A DNA stretch of 64,000 nt, from positions 62,001-126,000 of the forward strand of contig JAJPXB010000047.1 in assembly GCA_021205695.1 (NCBI GenBank). Reading direction: 5' to 3'. Every line of letters starts with the position of its first letter. Position 1 is the first letter of the stretch. The notes below the pieces were generated by a model that saw only the letters and a list, made by a program, of their open reading frames with translations, ran no database searches and was not told the origin of the DNA. Made by a program: the position numbers and the translations under genes. Source of the DNA: Clostridiales bacterium (GTDB lineage Bacteria; Bacillota; Clostridia; Oscillospirales; Oscillospiraceae). Shown here one piece after another: positions 50,564-59,857 of this stretch.

Positions 50564-52018
50564 CTACTCTGTTTTTTGCAGTCCCTGAATGCCCTCGTCC
50601 AGGCTGCGGAGAGTTTCCTCCTTAGAGTAGACCAGCTGACTGCCGGGCAGGGACTGGAAGAAGTCCAGAAAGGCGCGGCAGATCGACCGCTCGGTGATGT
50701 GGATGTTGCAGCAATACGCGCCATGGATAAAGTCCGCCGTAGTGTCCATCCAGGCATTGCCGTTCGTATCGATGTACAGGGTCAGATAGTCCGGAATACG
50801 CAGTGCGGACTGGCGCGCAATCCGTCCGATCACCCGATCGGCGGCGATATCCTCCCGTAGCTGGGAGAGAAACAGAAGGCGATCCGGCGGATCGATAGGG
50901 GCGACAAAGGTGGGCGGTATTTCCGTAATTTGCCCAGTCTCGATGAAACGCTGCAGTCCTTTTTCAGAGAAGATAGAACAGAAATCTTTTTCGATGGCCT
51001 GCACTTGTGTAAAGTAACTCACGATGGTGGGGTACATCCCTTCGGGCAGCACCTCAGTGCCACGGAGGTATTTGGCAATCTTCTCCGGAGTGGAGTAGCG
51101 GCCAAAGCAGGGCTGAGACATCACGCATAGGGAGCCGTTCCGGTCAAGCATGGTGGTGTTCACCTTCAGGATCTCCGGAAGGGTCGTGGCGAACGAAATG
51201 AACGGGTCGCAGTGATCCAGCAGACTATTAAAGTGATTGGAGAAATAGCCGACCAGCTGTTCCGACCGCTGGATCAGCGCCGTGGACTGATCCTGGGACA
51301 GCAGAATCAGGTAGTGAGGCGTGATGATGTAATAATTCAGCGGGTTCAGGAAACGGGCACCGGGATGCTCATAAAAATAGTACGGATGATAAAAGCCCCT
51401 GGCGAGCAGGCACAGTGGGATGATCTGCTGCAAAATTTTGATGCTCTGGGTACAGTTGGTGTTGGCACCGGAGGGGAAGCAGAAAAGCTGGTCCGCGGTG
51501 AATTGAGCGCCGCTGCGCCAGAAATGCATGAAGATGGACGCAAAATCCATGCCAAAGGGCAGAAACATCTGAAAATGCGCATCCGGCGCCTGCTCAAGCT
51601 CCCAGGACAGGACCGAGTAGAGCGCGCTCTGCACAGAGTACTCTCCCTCGATCAGCTTGTAATCATATGCGAGTGGTAATGCTCTGGCCGAAGCGCCGAT
51701 CATCTCCGTTTCCGTGACTTCGGGCAAAAACTGAATTGCGGACAGATGATTCAGCATTTCGCACACGGCGGTGCGGTTGCGCCAGTGATCCTCGCCCTGG
51801 AGCAGCATATCATAGAGCCGGAAAAATTCCTGCCGCTCCTCCAGGGAGAGCTGCAGGTGTGCGGCCAGGGCGTGGACAGTCTTGCTGGACAGAACCCGCT
51901 CATCCTTGAGCGCTTTGTGAATCGACGTGCGTTCTGCGCCGATGCTACGGGCGATGGAGGAGATCGGCTCGCCGCTGGCGTCGATCAGAGTTTTCAGATA
52001 TTCGCTGAATTTGGACAT
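50564..52018 (-). CDS. HTH (XRE-like) regulator with a long uncharacterised C-terminal domain
   Basis: A 484-residue protein from ATG 52018 (GGGGAG upstream); the track start at 52135 lies in the promoter. Residues 1-65 form a helix-turn-helix (LIDASGEPISSIARSIGAER, TSIHKALKDERVLSSKTVHA). The remaining about 420 residues show no enzymatic motif and resemble a large effector or protein-interaction domain (PYYFYEHPGARFLNPLNYYI, LYIDTNGNAWMDTTADF). It is divergent from the GT genes at 52357, with an inverted repeat between the promoters, so it probably regulates them and itself. Confidence 0.82.
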   Translation of the reverse strand: MSKFSEYLKTLIDASGEPISSIARSIGAERTSIHKALKDERVLSSKTVHALAAHLQLSLEERQEFFRLYDMLLQGEDHWRNRTAVCEMLNHLSAIQFLPEVTETEMIGASARALPLAYDYKLIEGEYSVQSALYSVLSWELEQAPDAHFQMFLPFGMDFASIFMHFWRSGAQFTADQLFCFPSGANTNCTQSIKILQQIIPLCLLARGFYHPYYFYEHPGARFLNPLNYYIITPHYLILLSQDQSTALIQRSEQLVGYFSNHFNSLLDHCDPFISFATTLPEILKVNTTMLDRNGSLCVMSQPCFGRYSTPEKIAKYLRGTEVLPEGMYPTIVSYFTQVQAIEKDFCSIFSEKGLQRFIETGQITEIPPTFVAPIDPPDRLLFLSQLREDIAADRVIGRIARQSALRIPDYLTLYIDTNGNAWMDTTADFIHGAYCCNIHITERSICRAFLDFFQSLPGSQLVYSKEETLRSLDEGIQGLQKTE

Positions 52019-52054
52019 GGATGTATTTCTCCCCGTTTTTCCTTCAGTATAACC

Positions 52055-52084
52055 AGTATAACATCTGTCCCAAACGGGATGCAA
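52055..52084 (-). promoter_or_regulatory. promoter of the HTH regulator
   Basis: Minus strand TTGCAT, 18 bp, TATACT, with a second TATACT 9 bp downstream. Confidence 0.65.
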
Positions 52085-52102
52085 GTCGTGAAGCCGACCG
52101 AA

Positions 52103-52147
52103 GTGTGACAAAATTGCACGCAGAACGGGGCACACTTTTTGTCACAC
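52103..52147. promoter_or_regulatory. inverted repeat operator candidate
   Basis: GTGTGACAAAA and TTTTGTCACAC, perfect 11-bp arms with 23 bp between, located between the divergent promoters. The right arm ends two bases before the -35 box of the glycosyltransferase promoter. Confidence 0.65.
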
Positions 52148-52148
52148 C

Positions 52149-52177
52149 TTGAATTGGGGGGGTGTTGCCGATATAAT
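52149..52177 (+). promoter_or_regulatory. sigma-A promoter of the glycosyltransferase gene at 52357
   Basis: TTGAAT, 17 bp, TATAAT. The transcribed leader is about 170 nt. Confidence 0.75.
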
Positions 52178-52356
52178 GAATATGTGGTAACCTTTTCAAT
52201 TTCAACATATGGTACTTTGTTGCCATCCTTTATGACCATTGGGCAGGTGCTATGCGCACTTCACCGCTGGCTTAGAATTAGAAAAGGAATAACCGATTTA
52301 GGAAATACTTGTACATTTAAATGCGACCCGAGAGAGAATAACAGGAGGAGGACAAA

Positions 52357-54228
52357 ATGGCGCATGTCAGGCTTTCATACAAATACAAGAATTTCCCTTT
52401 TTCTGAGGAGGCGACCAAATACAGCAAACAGGTAGCTTATATTCAGAGCGCTTTCTTTCGATTTTCTGTCGGAATAATGATGTTGTTAATCTATGCCAAT
52501 ACTATCTCTGCCCCTGATTGCCTTGATGCCAAGGAGGACGATGGTCGATCTCCACAGCTTGCCTCCTTGCTCACAAATTGTGAAGTCCGTCTGAGTCAAC
52601 TTCTCTCTGCACAGTACCAGAAAGGAGTCCCTTATTTCTGCGATTTTCTCTCTGACCTTTATTCTCGTTACCTTTCTGTGGCTCCAGATCAGGAGCGGGA
52701 GATTGTTAGTTCTCTACTGTGTGTTTTATCTGATTTGTTTTCTCATCGTTTTGGCTATCAGGTCAGAGTTTTACTCCATAAGTGTATTTCCAATTCGGAA
52801 TTCCAATCGACTGGTTGGCTCAACCATTCTGATGAATGGTACACTGCTGGTGGAATAAGGGCTCTTCAGAAATTGAGCAGTGTGAATTCTGCATTTGCAT
52901 TTGCAGACAGTCTTATATCAGATCCTCAGAAGAACGGTTGCACATTGATACACGACTGTATAGTACCTGATGCGAAATTCTCTGTTATTATTCCTGTATA
53001 CAATGTCGCTCCTTATCTTGCGGAATGTTTGGACAGTGTTCTCCAACAGACCATGTCTGGAATTGAAATTGTTTGTATTGATGATGGTTCTACCGATGAT
53101 AGCTTTTCTATTCTTATGGACTATGCATTGAAATTCCCCAACATCAAAGTCCTCAAGCAGAAAAATGCGGGTCTTTCTGCGGCTAGAAACAGATGTATTG
53201 AGGTCGCAACAGGAGAATATATTCATTTTCTTGACAGCGATGACTGGGTGGAGCCTGAAACATATCGGACTCTATATCAACAGATGAAAAACAAAAACCT
53301 GGATATGTTGTTTTTTAATGGTAATAGTTTCTATGAAGATGAACAGCTGCACGAGAAATATGAATGGTATGAAAAAGCATATTCCATACAAAAAACTTCT
53401 TCTTTAGTCCTAAATGGACCCGATTACTATACTCACGCTCTGTTAAAGGAAACTTTTTTTACAACGCCCTGTATGTTTGCACTACGCAGACAATTTTTGA
53501 TCGACCGTCACATCAGTTTTCCGGAAGGAATATTACATGAAGATAATCTTTTCACCAATGTCTGTGTCCTTTCAGCATCTCAGGTCAGTCATATTGCACA
53601 GCCGTTTTATTGTCGACGGGTGCGAGAGGGATCGCTGACCATACGGCCAAAAGAATTCCGGCATAGTTATGGATATTTTGCCTGTTTTCTGAATTTACTG
53701 GATTTCATATCTCATGCTAATCTGGATGAAAATACTCTGAGTGCGGTGAACGTCAGATTAGGCAGAATTTTATCGAATGCCCGTCAGTCATATCAGCAGA
53801 TTCAGGACAAGACGCAAAGACTCTATTATCTTGCTCTCCCTGACACGATTTCTATGCTGTTTTATCAAACGATTGTAGAGAGTGTTGAGAAGCAGGAATC
53901 TCTGAAGAAAGTCAGCGCCAAACTCCAACAGACCTACGCCGAAAAGTCTGAAATTAACCGAAAGCTCCAAATCACCTATGGTGAGAAGTTTGACCGGGGC
54001 GTTCAGATCAAAGAGCTGAACGCCCAGTTAAAAACGGCACGAAAGGCCCGGACCGATCTGAAAAAGCGGCTGAGTCAAACGAAGAAGGAACTCAAGGCGG
54101 CTAAAAAGCAGAACGCCGCCATCCAGCGCTCCCGTTCCTACCGCCTGGGCAGGGCGCTGACTGCACCAGTTCGCGTTTTAAGGCGGCTGTGGAGACGGGT
54201 TCGGAAGGGAAAAAAGAAGCAGAAATAA
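52357..54228 (+). CDS. GT2 glycosyltransferase with unknown N-terminal domain and shared coiled-coil tail
   Basis: A 623-residue protein (ATG 52357 after AGGAGGAGG). Residues 1-about 205 are an unrecognised helical domain. The GT2 domain begins near residue 207 (FSVIIPVYNVAPYLAECLDS), with CIDDGSTDDS and the DxD motif HFLDSDDWVEPE. The last about 95 residues are a coiled coil plus basic end (SYRLGRALTAPVRVLRRLWR) encoded by DNA almost identical to the end of the next gene. The body is visibly more AT-rich than this tail, suggesting a foreign body with an exchanged 3' end. Confidence 0.88.
   Translation: MAHVRLSYKYKNFPFSEEATKYSKQVAYIQSAFFRFSVGIMMLLIYANTISAPDCLDAKEDDGRSPQLASLLTNCEVRLSQLLSAQYQKGVPYFCDFLSDLYSRYLSVAPDQEREIVSSLLCVLSDLFSHRFGYQVRVLLHKCISNSEFQSTGWLNHSDEWYTAGGIRALQKLSSVNSAFAFADSLISDPQKNGCTLIHDCIVPDAKFSVIIPVYNVAPYLAECLDSVLQQTMSGIEIVCIDDGSTDDSFSILMDYALKFPNIKVLKQKNAGLSAARNRCIEVATGEYIHFLDSDDWVEPETYRTLYQQMKNKNLDMLFFNGNSFYEDEQLHEKYEWYEKAYSIQKTSSLVLNGPDYYTHALLKETFFTTPCMFALRRQFLIDRHISFPEGILHEDNLFTNVCVLSASQVSHIAQPFYCRRVREGSLTIRPKEFRHSYGYFACFLNLLDFISHANLDENTLSAVNVRLGRILSNARQSYQQIQDKTQRLYYLALPDTISMLFYQTIVESVEKQESLKKVSAKLQQTYAEKSEINRKLQITYGEKFDRGVQIKELNAQLKTARKARTDLKKRLSQTKKELKAAKKQNAAIQRSRSYRLGRALTAPVRVLRRLWRRVRKGKKKQK
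53933..54216 (+). repeat. direct repeat: 3' tail of GT gene, copy 1
   Basis: About 280 bp matching 56743-57022 with only about four substitutions, in frame in both genes. Confidence 0.93.
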
Positions 54229-54440
54229 GAGATACGACAGGTAGCGGTTAAACGCCGAATATCTGGAGATTTCCTGTTCCAGGCCATCCGACGCCTGTTT
54301 TCTCAGACAATCGGAACAATTATGTCAACTCATATCGCATGGTTTTGGTGCTGTATTGACAATACCGGGATTTCAAGATAAAATAGCACTGTCAGTACTT
54401 TTAAGTTCTAAAACAACGCGGGCGTGAGGGGAAGAAGAAA

Positions 54441-57026
54441 TTGGAGAGTCGAAAGAGAGAGAAAAAGGAAGAGGCGAACTGTAAGAACAGCAATCCGAAG
54501 GTTTCAGTCATCATTCCGGTTTACAATTCAGAGCGGTATTTGACCGAGTGTCTGGACAGCGTCCTGTCACAAACGCTCGGTGACATGGAGATCATCTGTG
54601 TAGACGACTGCTCCACCGACGGCTCTCAGGATATTCTCCGGGACTACGCCGCCCGGGACAGCCGTGTCCGCTGTATCTTCCACGATGCCCGTTGCTCCGC
54701 CTCCCAGAGCCGGAAAGACGGCGTGCTGGCCTCCGGCGGCAGCTATGTGCTCTTTATCGATGCTGACGACTGGGTAGAGCCGGAGACCTGCGAGACGGCG
54801 GTGAGAGAGATGGAGAGCCGTCAGGTGGATCTGCTCCAGTTTGGAACGGTGGTGGAAAACTGCGCGAATCTGCCTGAGGGTCGCATCCGCTCCAACCAGA
54901 GGGCGGTCAATCCCTACACGAAAGAGCCCCTTTCCGGCGACCTGCTCTCCGCCTGTATCCTGGAGAAAAGGTTTTCCTTTACCCTGTGGGGCAAGCTGTT
55001 CCGGGGGGACCTGTGCCGGGAGGCGTTCGCCTTGGTGGAGGACGGCTCCTTTCCCAAGGCCAACGATCTGTACGCCATGTTTTTCCTGCTGTATCTGTGC
55101 CGCTCCTATGCCGGCGTGGAGACGCCGCTGTATCACTACTGCTTTGGCCGGGGCATGACCGGTCAGAACGTGATGACCCTGGAGTCTTTTCGGCTCCATT
55201 GCCAGAGTCCCCTGGTGGCAAACGCCATCCGTCGATATCTGTCTACCCTCCCGCCGGAGGAGGAGCAGCGGCTGCTCCCTGTATGGGAGCGGATCCGCTC
55301 CAACCTGTTGGGCGAGCACTTCGGCCGTTGGCGGAGCAACCTGGATCCGGAGGATCAGCAGGAGGCGCTGCGCATCATCCGGGATGTCTGGGACATGGAT
55401 CAGACGGAATTTTTGGGGGAGCTTGCCAACAAAAACTATTATCACAGGGCGGAGGTCGCCCAGGTTCTCACCGGTGCGCCATTTCTCCGGTTCCGCCGCC
55501 GAAAGATTCGAACCGTTGCCCTTCACTATCGCTGCATCGCCAACGGCGGAGCGCAGCGGGTGGTGGCCATGCTATGCAACCTGTTTGCGCAGCAGACAGA
55601 GGACGGCGCGCCCAGATACAAGGTCATTCTCATCACGGATGAACCGGCTTATGAGGAGGATTATCCCCTCTCTCCTCTGGTGGAGCGGTGTTATCTCCCT
55701 GATCGGGTCCGGTTTCCAGGGGAGGACTTCACCCTTCGGGCCAGAGCCTGGGAAGAGATTTTGAACACCCATTCCATCGACGTGGTCATCAACTCCCTCT
55801 GGATCGACTCCACCAACTTCTGGGATATGCTCTGCGTCAAGAGCCATCCCTCCCATCCCGCCTACTGCATCCACAGCCACAATTGCTTCGGCATGATCTA
55901 TCGACTGCAGACGCACGCCGTACTGGAGACCAGTCGTACCTTCGCCATGGCGGACAGCCTGATCGTCCTCTCCCACTGCGATCAGCGCTATTGGCGGCAC
56001 TATACCCCCCGGGTCTATCAGATCGACAATCCCTGTCACATCAGGGCGGCCGCCTCCGCCCGGTCGGACGGTGTCGGCCACGACATTCTCTGGGTGGGTC
56101 GTCTCTCCAGGGAAAAACAGCCAATGGAAATCGTCCGCATTATGAGACACGTCCTCCGTCAGGTGCCGGACGCGGTCTGCACCGTGGTGGGCAGCGGCGA
56201 CGACGATTACACCCAGGCCCTTGTCGCTGCGGCAGAGGCCCCGGACATGGCGGGCCATCTCCAGTTGGCAGGCTTCCAGACCGACGTGGCGTCCTATTAC
56301 CGGCAGGCGTCCGTATTTCTGATGACCTCCACCTATGAGGGATTCCCCCTGACGCTCACGGAGAGCGCTGCCTCCGGTCTCCCCGCCGTCACCTATGACC
56401 TCCCCTGGCTGGAGTATTACTCCCGCATCCAGGGCTGGACAACGGTACCGCAGCTGGACGCAGAAGCGGCGGCGGACGCCATCATCCGTCTGCTCACCGA
56501 CCGGGACTACTGGCAGCAGCAGAGCGATTTGACCTATAACAGCTTTCTGGACTATGAGCAGCAGGATTTCTACGCTCCCTGGGCGGCGCTGTTCCAGGAT
56601 CTGGAGGAGGGCGCCTGCCCCGATACCCCAGACCCTGACCCCGGTGAAGAGCTGCTGCTCTATCAGATTCTCCGCTTTCACGACCAGGGCATGGGTGGGT
56701 CTATTGATCAGATTAACAAGCTGAACGCCAAGCTTCAGAAACCCTACGCCGAAAAGTCTGAAATTAACCGAAAGCTCCAAATCACCTATGGTGAGAAGTT
56801 TGACCGGGGCGTTCAGATCAAAGAGCTGAACGCCCAGTTAAAAACGGCACGAAAGGCCCGGACCGATCTGAAAAAGCGGCTGAGTCAAACGAAGAAGGAA
56901 CTCAAGGCGGCTAAAAAGCAGAACGCCGCCATCCGGCGCTCCCGTTCCTACCGCCTGGGCAGGGCGCTGACCGCACCAGTTCGCGTTTTAAGGCGGCTGT
57001 GGAGACGGATTCGGAAGCGGAAATAA
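54441..57026 (+). CDS. bifunctional glycosyltransferase: GT2 domain + GT4 domain + coiled-coil tail
   Basis: An 861-residue protein, TTG start after GAGGGG. N-terminal GT-A/GT2 module: VSVIIPVYNSERYLTECLDS, CVDDCSTDGS, FIDADDWVEPE. From about residue 355 a GT-B/GT4 module: VALHYRCIANGGAQRVVAML (donor-fold N-lobe), DILWVGRLSREKQPMEIVRI, and the EX7E-type site STYEGFPLTLTESAASGLPA. The tail from about residue 768 is the shared coiled coil. Carrying two transferases on one chain suggests it adds two sugars of the same glycan repeat. It ends before a strong terminator. Confidence 0.9.
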   Translation: MESRKREKKEEANCKNSNPKVSVIIPVYNSERYLTECLDSVLSQTLGDMEIICVDDCSTDGSQDILRDYAARDSRVRCIFHDARCSASQSRKDGVLASGGSYVLFIDADDWVEPETCETAVREMESRQVDLLQFGTVVENCANLPEGRIRSNQRAVNPYTKEPLSGDLLSACILEKRFSFTLWGKLFRGDLCREAFALVEDGSFPKANDLYAMFFLLYLCRSYAGVETPLYHYCFGRGMTGQNVMTLESFRLHCQSPLVANAIRRYLSTLPPEEEQRLLPVWERIRSNLLGEHFGRWRSNLDPEDQQEALRIIRDVWDMDQTEFLGELANKNYYHRAEVAQVLTGAPFLRFRRRKIRTVALHYRCIANGGAQRVVAMLCNLFAQQTEDGAPRYKVILITDEPAYEEDYPLSPLVERCYLPDRVRFPGEDFTLRARAWEEILNTHSIDVVINSLWIDSTNFWDMLCVKSHPSHPAYCIHSHNCFGMIYRLQTHAVLETSRTFAMADSLIVLSHCDQRYWRHYTPRVYQIDNPCHIRAAASARSDGVGHDILWVGRLSREKQPMEIVRIMRHVLRQVPDAVCTVVGSGDDDYTQALVAAAEAPDMAGHLQLAGFQTDVASYYRQASVFLMTSTYEGFPLTLTESAASGLPAVTYDLPWLEYYSRIQGWTTVPQLDAEAAADAIIRLLTDRDYWQQQSDLTYNSFLDYEQQDFYAPWAALFQDLEEGACPDTPDPDPGEELLLYQILRFHDQGMGGSIDQINKLNAKLQKPYAEKSEINRKLQITYGEKFDRGVQIKELNAQLKTARKARTDLKKRLSQTKKELKAAKKQNAAIRRSRSYRLGRALTAPVRVLRRLWRRIRKRK
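56743..57022 (+). repeat. direct repeat: 3' tail of GT gene, copy 2
   Basis: Second copy of 53933-54216, 2810 bp downstream. Confidence 0.93.
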
Positions 57027-57071
57027 GACAAAGATACGCCAGAAAGAGAGACTAAATTGGTTCTATAAAAG

Positions 57072-57106
57072 CTTTTGGGGTCAGGTAAAGCACCTGGCCC
57101 CAAAAG
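57072..57106 (+). terminator. terminator of the second glycosyltransferase locus
   Basis: CTTTTGGGG-CAGGT / ACCTG-CCCCAAAAG stem with one mismatch, T-rich 3' side. Bases 57107-57382 after it contain no gene I can support. Confidence 0.88.
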
Positions 57107-57382
57107 TTTGTCAGACAGCCCCATCCCAGCCGGGCCCAAACGGGCCTTTTGCCATAAGAGGGCGCCAAAATGAGAAGAATAAAGGGAGAAAAGAAGCCCT
57201 TTCAGCTCCAGTCCGCCAGCTTTTTCAGGTTTGTGGCGGCAGATCTGCGCCCGGCCCGTCTCATGGCGGTTGCCGGGCCGCTGCGGTCTGAAGCTCCTCT
57301 GGCATCGCTGCTGTCGTATGATATTTTCTCTATGCCGACGCTTGGCATAGAACCGCCTTATCATAACGCCTGTTTTTCCGCA

Positions 57383-58480
57383 TTACGCCTCGCTGCCGCT
57401 CTGCCCGCCCTGGCCATGAGAGCGATGTCTGCGATAGTGGGGACGGCTGCGCCGGGGCTCCTCCTGCTCCGGGGAGACAGGGGGGACGTCCTCCTGGGGC
57501 TGCCTCTGGCCGGCGCTGCGGACAGGGCGGCGTTCCGACGCCTGAGACGGCTCGCGGGGGGCGGAGGACTCCCGCTCTCTGGGAGGGGCGGAGCGCTCCC
57601 TGCGCTGCTGAGGAGCGGGCCTGACTTCGTCCTCCTCCGGCTTTTCATAGCCGGCGGGACGGCGGCCCTTTCCGCTGCGGATCACCGTCAGGTCGCTGTT
57701 TGGATAGATCTTGGGGCTGTCCGGGTCGCTGTCCAGGATGACCTTGCTGCTCTCCCGAAGGAGATTGACCTGGCACACCGTGCCCACGCCGTCGGGAGTT
57801 TCCACCAGGGAATCCTGTTTGGGAGCGCGCTTGATGAGGTCCTGATAGGCGTCCTGCTCATATTTCAGGCAGCACATCAGCCGTCCGCAGGCCCCGGAGA
57901 TCTTGGTGGGGTTGAGGGAGAGGTTCTGGGTCTTGGCCATCTTGATGGACACGGGGTGGAAGTCGTCGAGGAAGGTGGAGCAGCAGTAGGCCCGCCCGCA
58001 GACGCCCAGGCCGCCCAGCATTTTCGCCTCGTCCCGGACGCCGATCTGCCGCAGCTCGATGCGGGTGCGGAACACGGAGGCCAGATCCTTCACTAGGGCC
58101 CGGAAGTCCACCCGGCCGTCAGCGGTGAAGAAGAAGAGGATCTTACTGCCGTCGAAGCTGTACTCGACCTCGATGAGCTTCATCTCCAGCCCGTGCTCGG
58201 CGATCTTCTGCTGGCAGATCTGGAAGGCCCGGGCCTCTTTTTTCCGGTTCTCCTCCAGCTGCCGGAGGTCGCCGGGGGTGGCGATGCGCACCACAGGACG
58301 CAGCGGGGAGATCAGCTCCTCCTCGTCGATCATGCTGTTGCCCTTGACGCAGGTGGCGCACTCCATGCCCTTGGCAGTCTCGATAATGACCTCCTGGCCC
58401 TCCTCCACCTGCAAGCCGTTGGGGTTGAAATAATAGTCCTTGCCGCCGCTCTTGAAGCGGACGCTGATGATCTCTGTCAC
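57383..58480 (-). CDS. ricT: PSP1-domain protein RicT (YaaT)
   Basis: A 365-residue protein of the RicA-RicF-RicT complex that, in B. subtilis, controls RNase Y-dependent mRNA maturation and affects sporulation and competence. The PSP1 domain holds the cysteine motifs GGLGVCGRAYCCSTFL and SGACGRLMCCLKYEQD, which help bind iron-sulfur clusters in the complex. The C-terminal about 90 residues are a charged Arg/Pro/Glu low-complexity tail. It lies downstream of holB in the conserved darA-holB-ricT order. Confidence 0.95.
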   Translation of the reverse strand: MTEIISVRFKSGGKDYYFNPNGLQVEEGQEVIIETAKGMECATCVKGNSMIDEEELISPLRPVVRIATPGDLRQLEENRKKEARAFQICQQKIAEHGLEMKLIEVEYSFDGSKILFFFTADGRVDFRALVKDLASVFRTRIELRQIGVRDEAKMLGGLGVCGRAYCCSTFLDDFHPVSIKMAKTQNLSLNPTKISGACGRLMCCLKYEQDAYQDLIKRAPKQDSLVETPDGVGTVCQVNLLRESSKVILDSDPDSPKIYPNSDLTVIRSGKGRRPAGYEKPEEDEVRPAPQQRRERSAPPRERESSAPREPSQASERRPVRSAGQRQPQEDVPPVSPEQEEPRRSRPHYRRHRSHGQGGQSGSEA

Positions 58481-58532
58481 TGGGGTTTCCTCCTGTATGG
58501 TGGGGTGGCAAAGCCGCCCGGGTGTAAATTTA

Positions 58533-59510
58533 TCATTTGGCCACGAGCTTCCAGGCGGATACGGCGAACCACCCGGCGCTGTGGGCGGGGGAGACGTTGC
58601 GCTCCATGGCGTTCTCTCCCTCTCTGGCCAGATCAGTCAGAGCCAGGAGCTGGACGGGGGAGAGGGCCTGCCGCCAATCCAGGCCCTCCGGGGCGCCGGT
58701 GAGGGCGTTTCTGGCCCGGTCGACGACCCCCCGATAGAGGGCGGCCAGCTGCTCCCGGCTCCACCTGTCGTTCTGGATCTGGACAGACCACTCCATCAGG
58801 GCCAGCTCAGACCGCTGAGAGAGGGCGGAGATCAGAATAGCCAGGCTTTTTGTGATCTCCGGCGACTCCTGTCGGCCGGTTCCCTCCAGCAGGGCCACGG
58901 CCCCGCCGATGAGTCCATGGGCGGTCTGGAGGGCCTGGGTCAGCTCTCCGTCCGGGCGGCCGGGAAAACGGCCCCTCAGCGTGGGGAGGGCCTCCTCCGG
59001 GGAGACCGGCCCCAGCTCGTACAGGGCGCATCGGGAGCGGATGGTCTGAAGGAGCGTCATGGGATTTTCGGCGATGAGGAAAAAGACGGCATACTCCGGC
59101 CCGTCCTCCAGCACCTTCAGCAGGGCGTTCTGGGCGCTGACGTTCATGGAGTCCGCCCGGTCGATGAGGTAAATTTTCCGGTCAGCCTGGTTGGGACGGA
59201 CATAGGCGTCCGCCCGGAGCAGCCGAACGGTGCCCACGGAGAGATCCTTTGTCTGCTCCTCCTTCGTCTGGAACCGCCCCACGGGGATGACGTCCGGATG
59301 AATGCCCTCCGCCACCCGGCGGCAGGCCAGGCATTCGCCGCAGGGGGCCTGCTCCGGATGCTGACAGAGCATGGCCTGGGCCAGAAGGGTGGCCAGCGTG
59401 TGGCGTCCGCTCCCCTGGGGACCGCCGAAAATGGCGGCGTGGGGCAACAGCGACCGATGGGAGAGCTGCCCCCTGAGACGGGCGTTGCCCGCCAGCTTGG
59501 AAAGGTTCAT
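58533..59510 (-). CDS. holB: DNA polymerase III delta' subunit
   Basis: A 325-residue clamp-loader subunit. It has AAA+ features: HAAIFGGPQGSGRHTLATLL (a modified P-loop with Arg for Lys, as expected for the non-hydrolysing delta'), the zinc cysteines in CQHPEQAPCGECLACRRV, and DSMNVSAQNALLKVLEDGPE with the SRC-like RSRCALYELG. It overlaps darA by 4 nt. Confidence 0.95.
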   Translation of the reverse strand: MNLSKLAGNARLRGQLSHRSLLPHAAIFGGPQGSGRHTLATLLAQAMLCQHPEQAPCGECLACRRVAEGIHPDVIPVGRFQTKEEQTKDLSVGTVRLLRADAYVRPNQADRKIYLIDRADSMNVSAQNALLKVLEDGPEYAVFFLIAENPMTLLQTIRSRCALYELGPVSPEEALPTLRGRFPGRPDGELTQALQTAHGLIGGAVALLEGTGRQESPEITKSLAILISALSQRSELALMEWSVQIQNDRWSREQLAALYRGVVDRARNALTGAPEGLDWRQALSPVQLLALTDLAREGENAMERNVSPAHSAGWFAVSAWKLVAK

Positions 59511-59827
59511 ACCCGTAAAAACTGGTCTACGTCCAGGACAAAGACGGTAGCCCCGGCGATGGTGATCTCCGCGTCCTCTGAGACCATCATGGAGTTGGCG
59601 GGACTTTTTCCGGTGACGGAGCCATGCCGCCAGCGGACGGCGCTCCGGATGGTGGAGAGAACCTCCTTCACCCGGTCGTCGGCTACGCCCACCAGCAGAG
59701 TGCGGTTCTCCTGCTGAAGAAAGCTCCCCTGGGAGTGCATACAGGTGCTGCCATAGCCCTTCTGGGCCAGGCGCTCGACAATATTGGAGGCGTCGTCCAC
59801 ATGGACGACGGCAACGACCATCTTCAT
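59507..59827 (-). CDS. darA: cyclic-di-AMP receptor DarA (YaaQ, PII-like)
   Basis: A 106-residue trimeric PII-like protein. MKMVVAVVHVDDASNIVERL, GSFLQQENRTLLVGVADDRV and GATVFVLDVDQF follow the DarA/PstA pattern of Firmicutes, which binds c-di-AMP in the inter-subunit pocket. Its partner is not known. The place between an aminotransferase-fold decarboxylase and holB is the conserved Firmicutes neighbourhood. Confidence 0.93.
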   Translation of the reverse strand: MKMVVAVVHVDDASNIVERLAQKGYGSTCMHSQGSFLQQENRTLLVGVADDRVKEVLSTIRSAVRWRHGSVTGKSPANSMMVSEDAEITIAGATVFVLDVDQFLRV

Positions 59828-59857
59828 CTCAGCGACCTCATCTTTCTCCGCAAGGGA

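Noticed and set aside
57170-58096. 308-codon plus ORF opposite ricT
   Set aside because: Mostly antisense to ricT; the non-overlapping first 210 bp show no motif.
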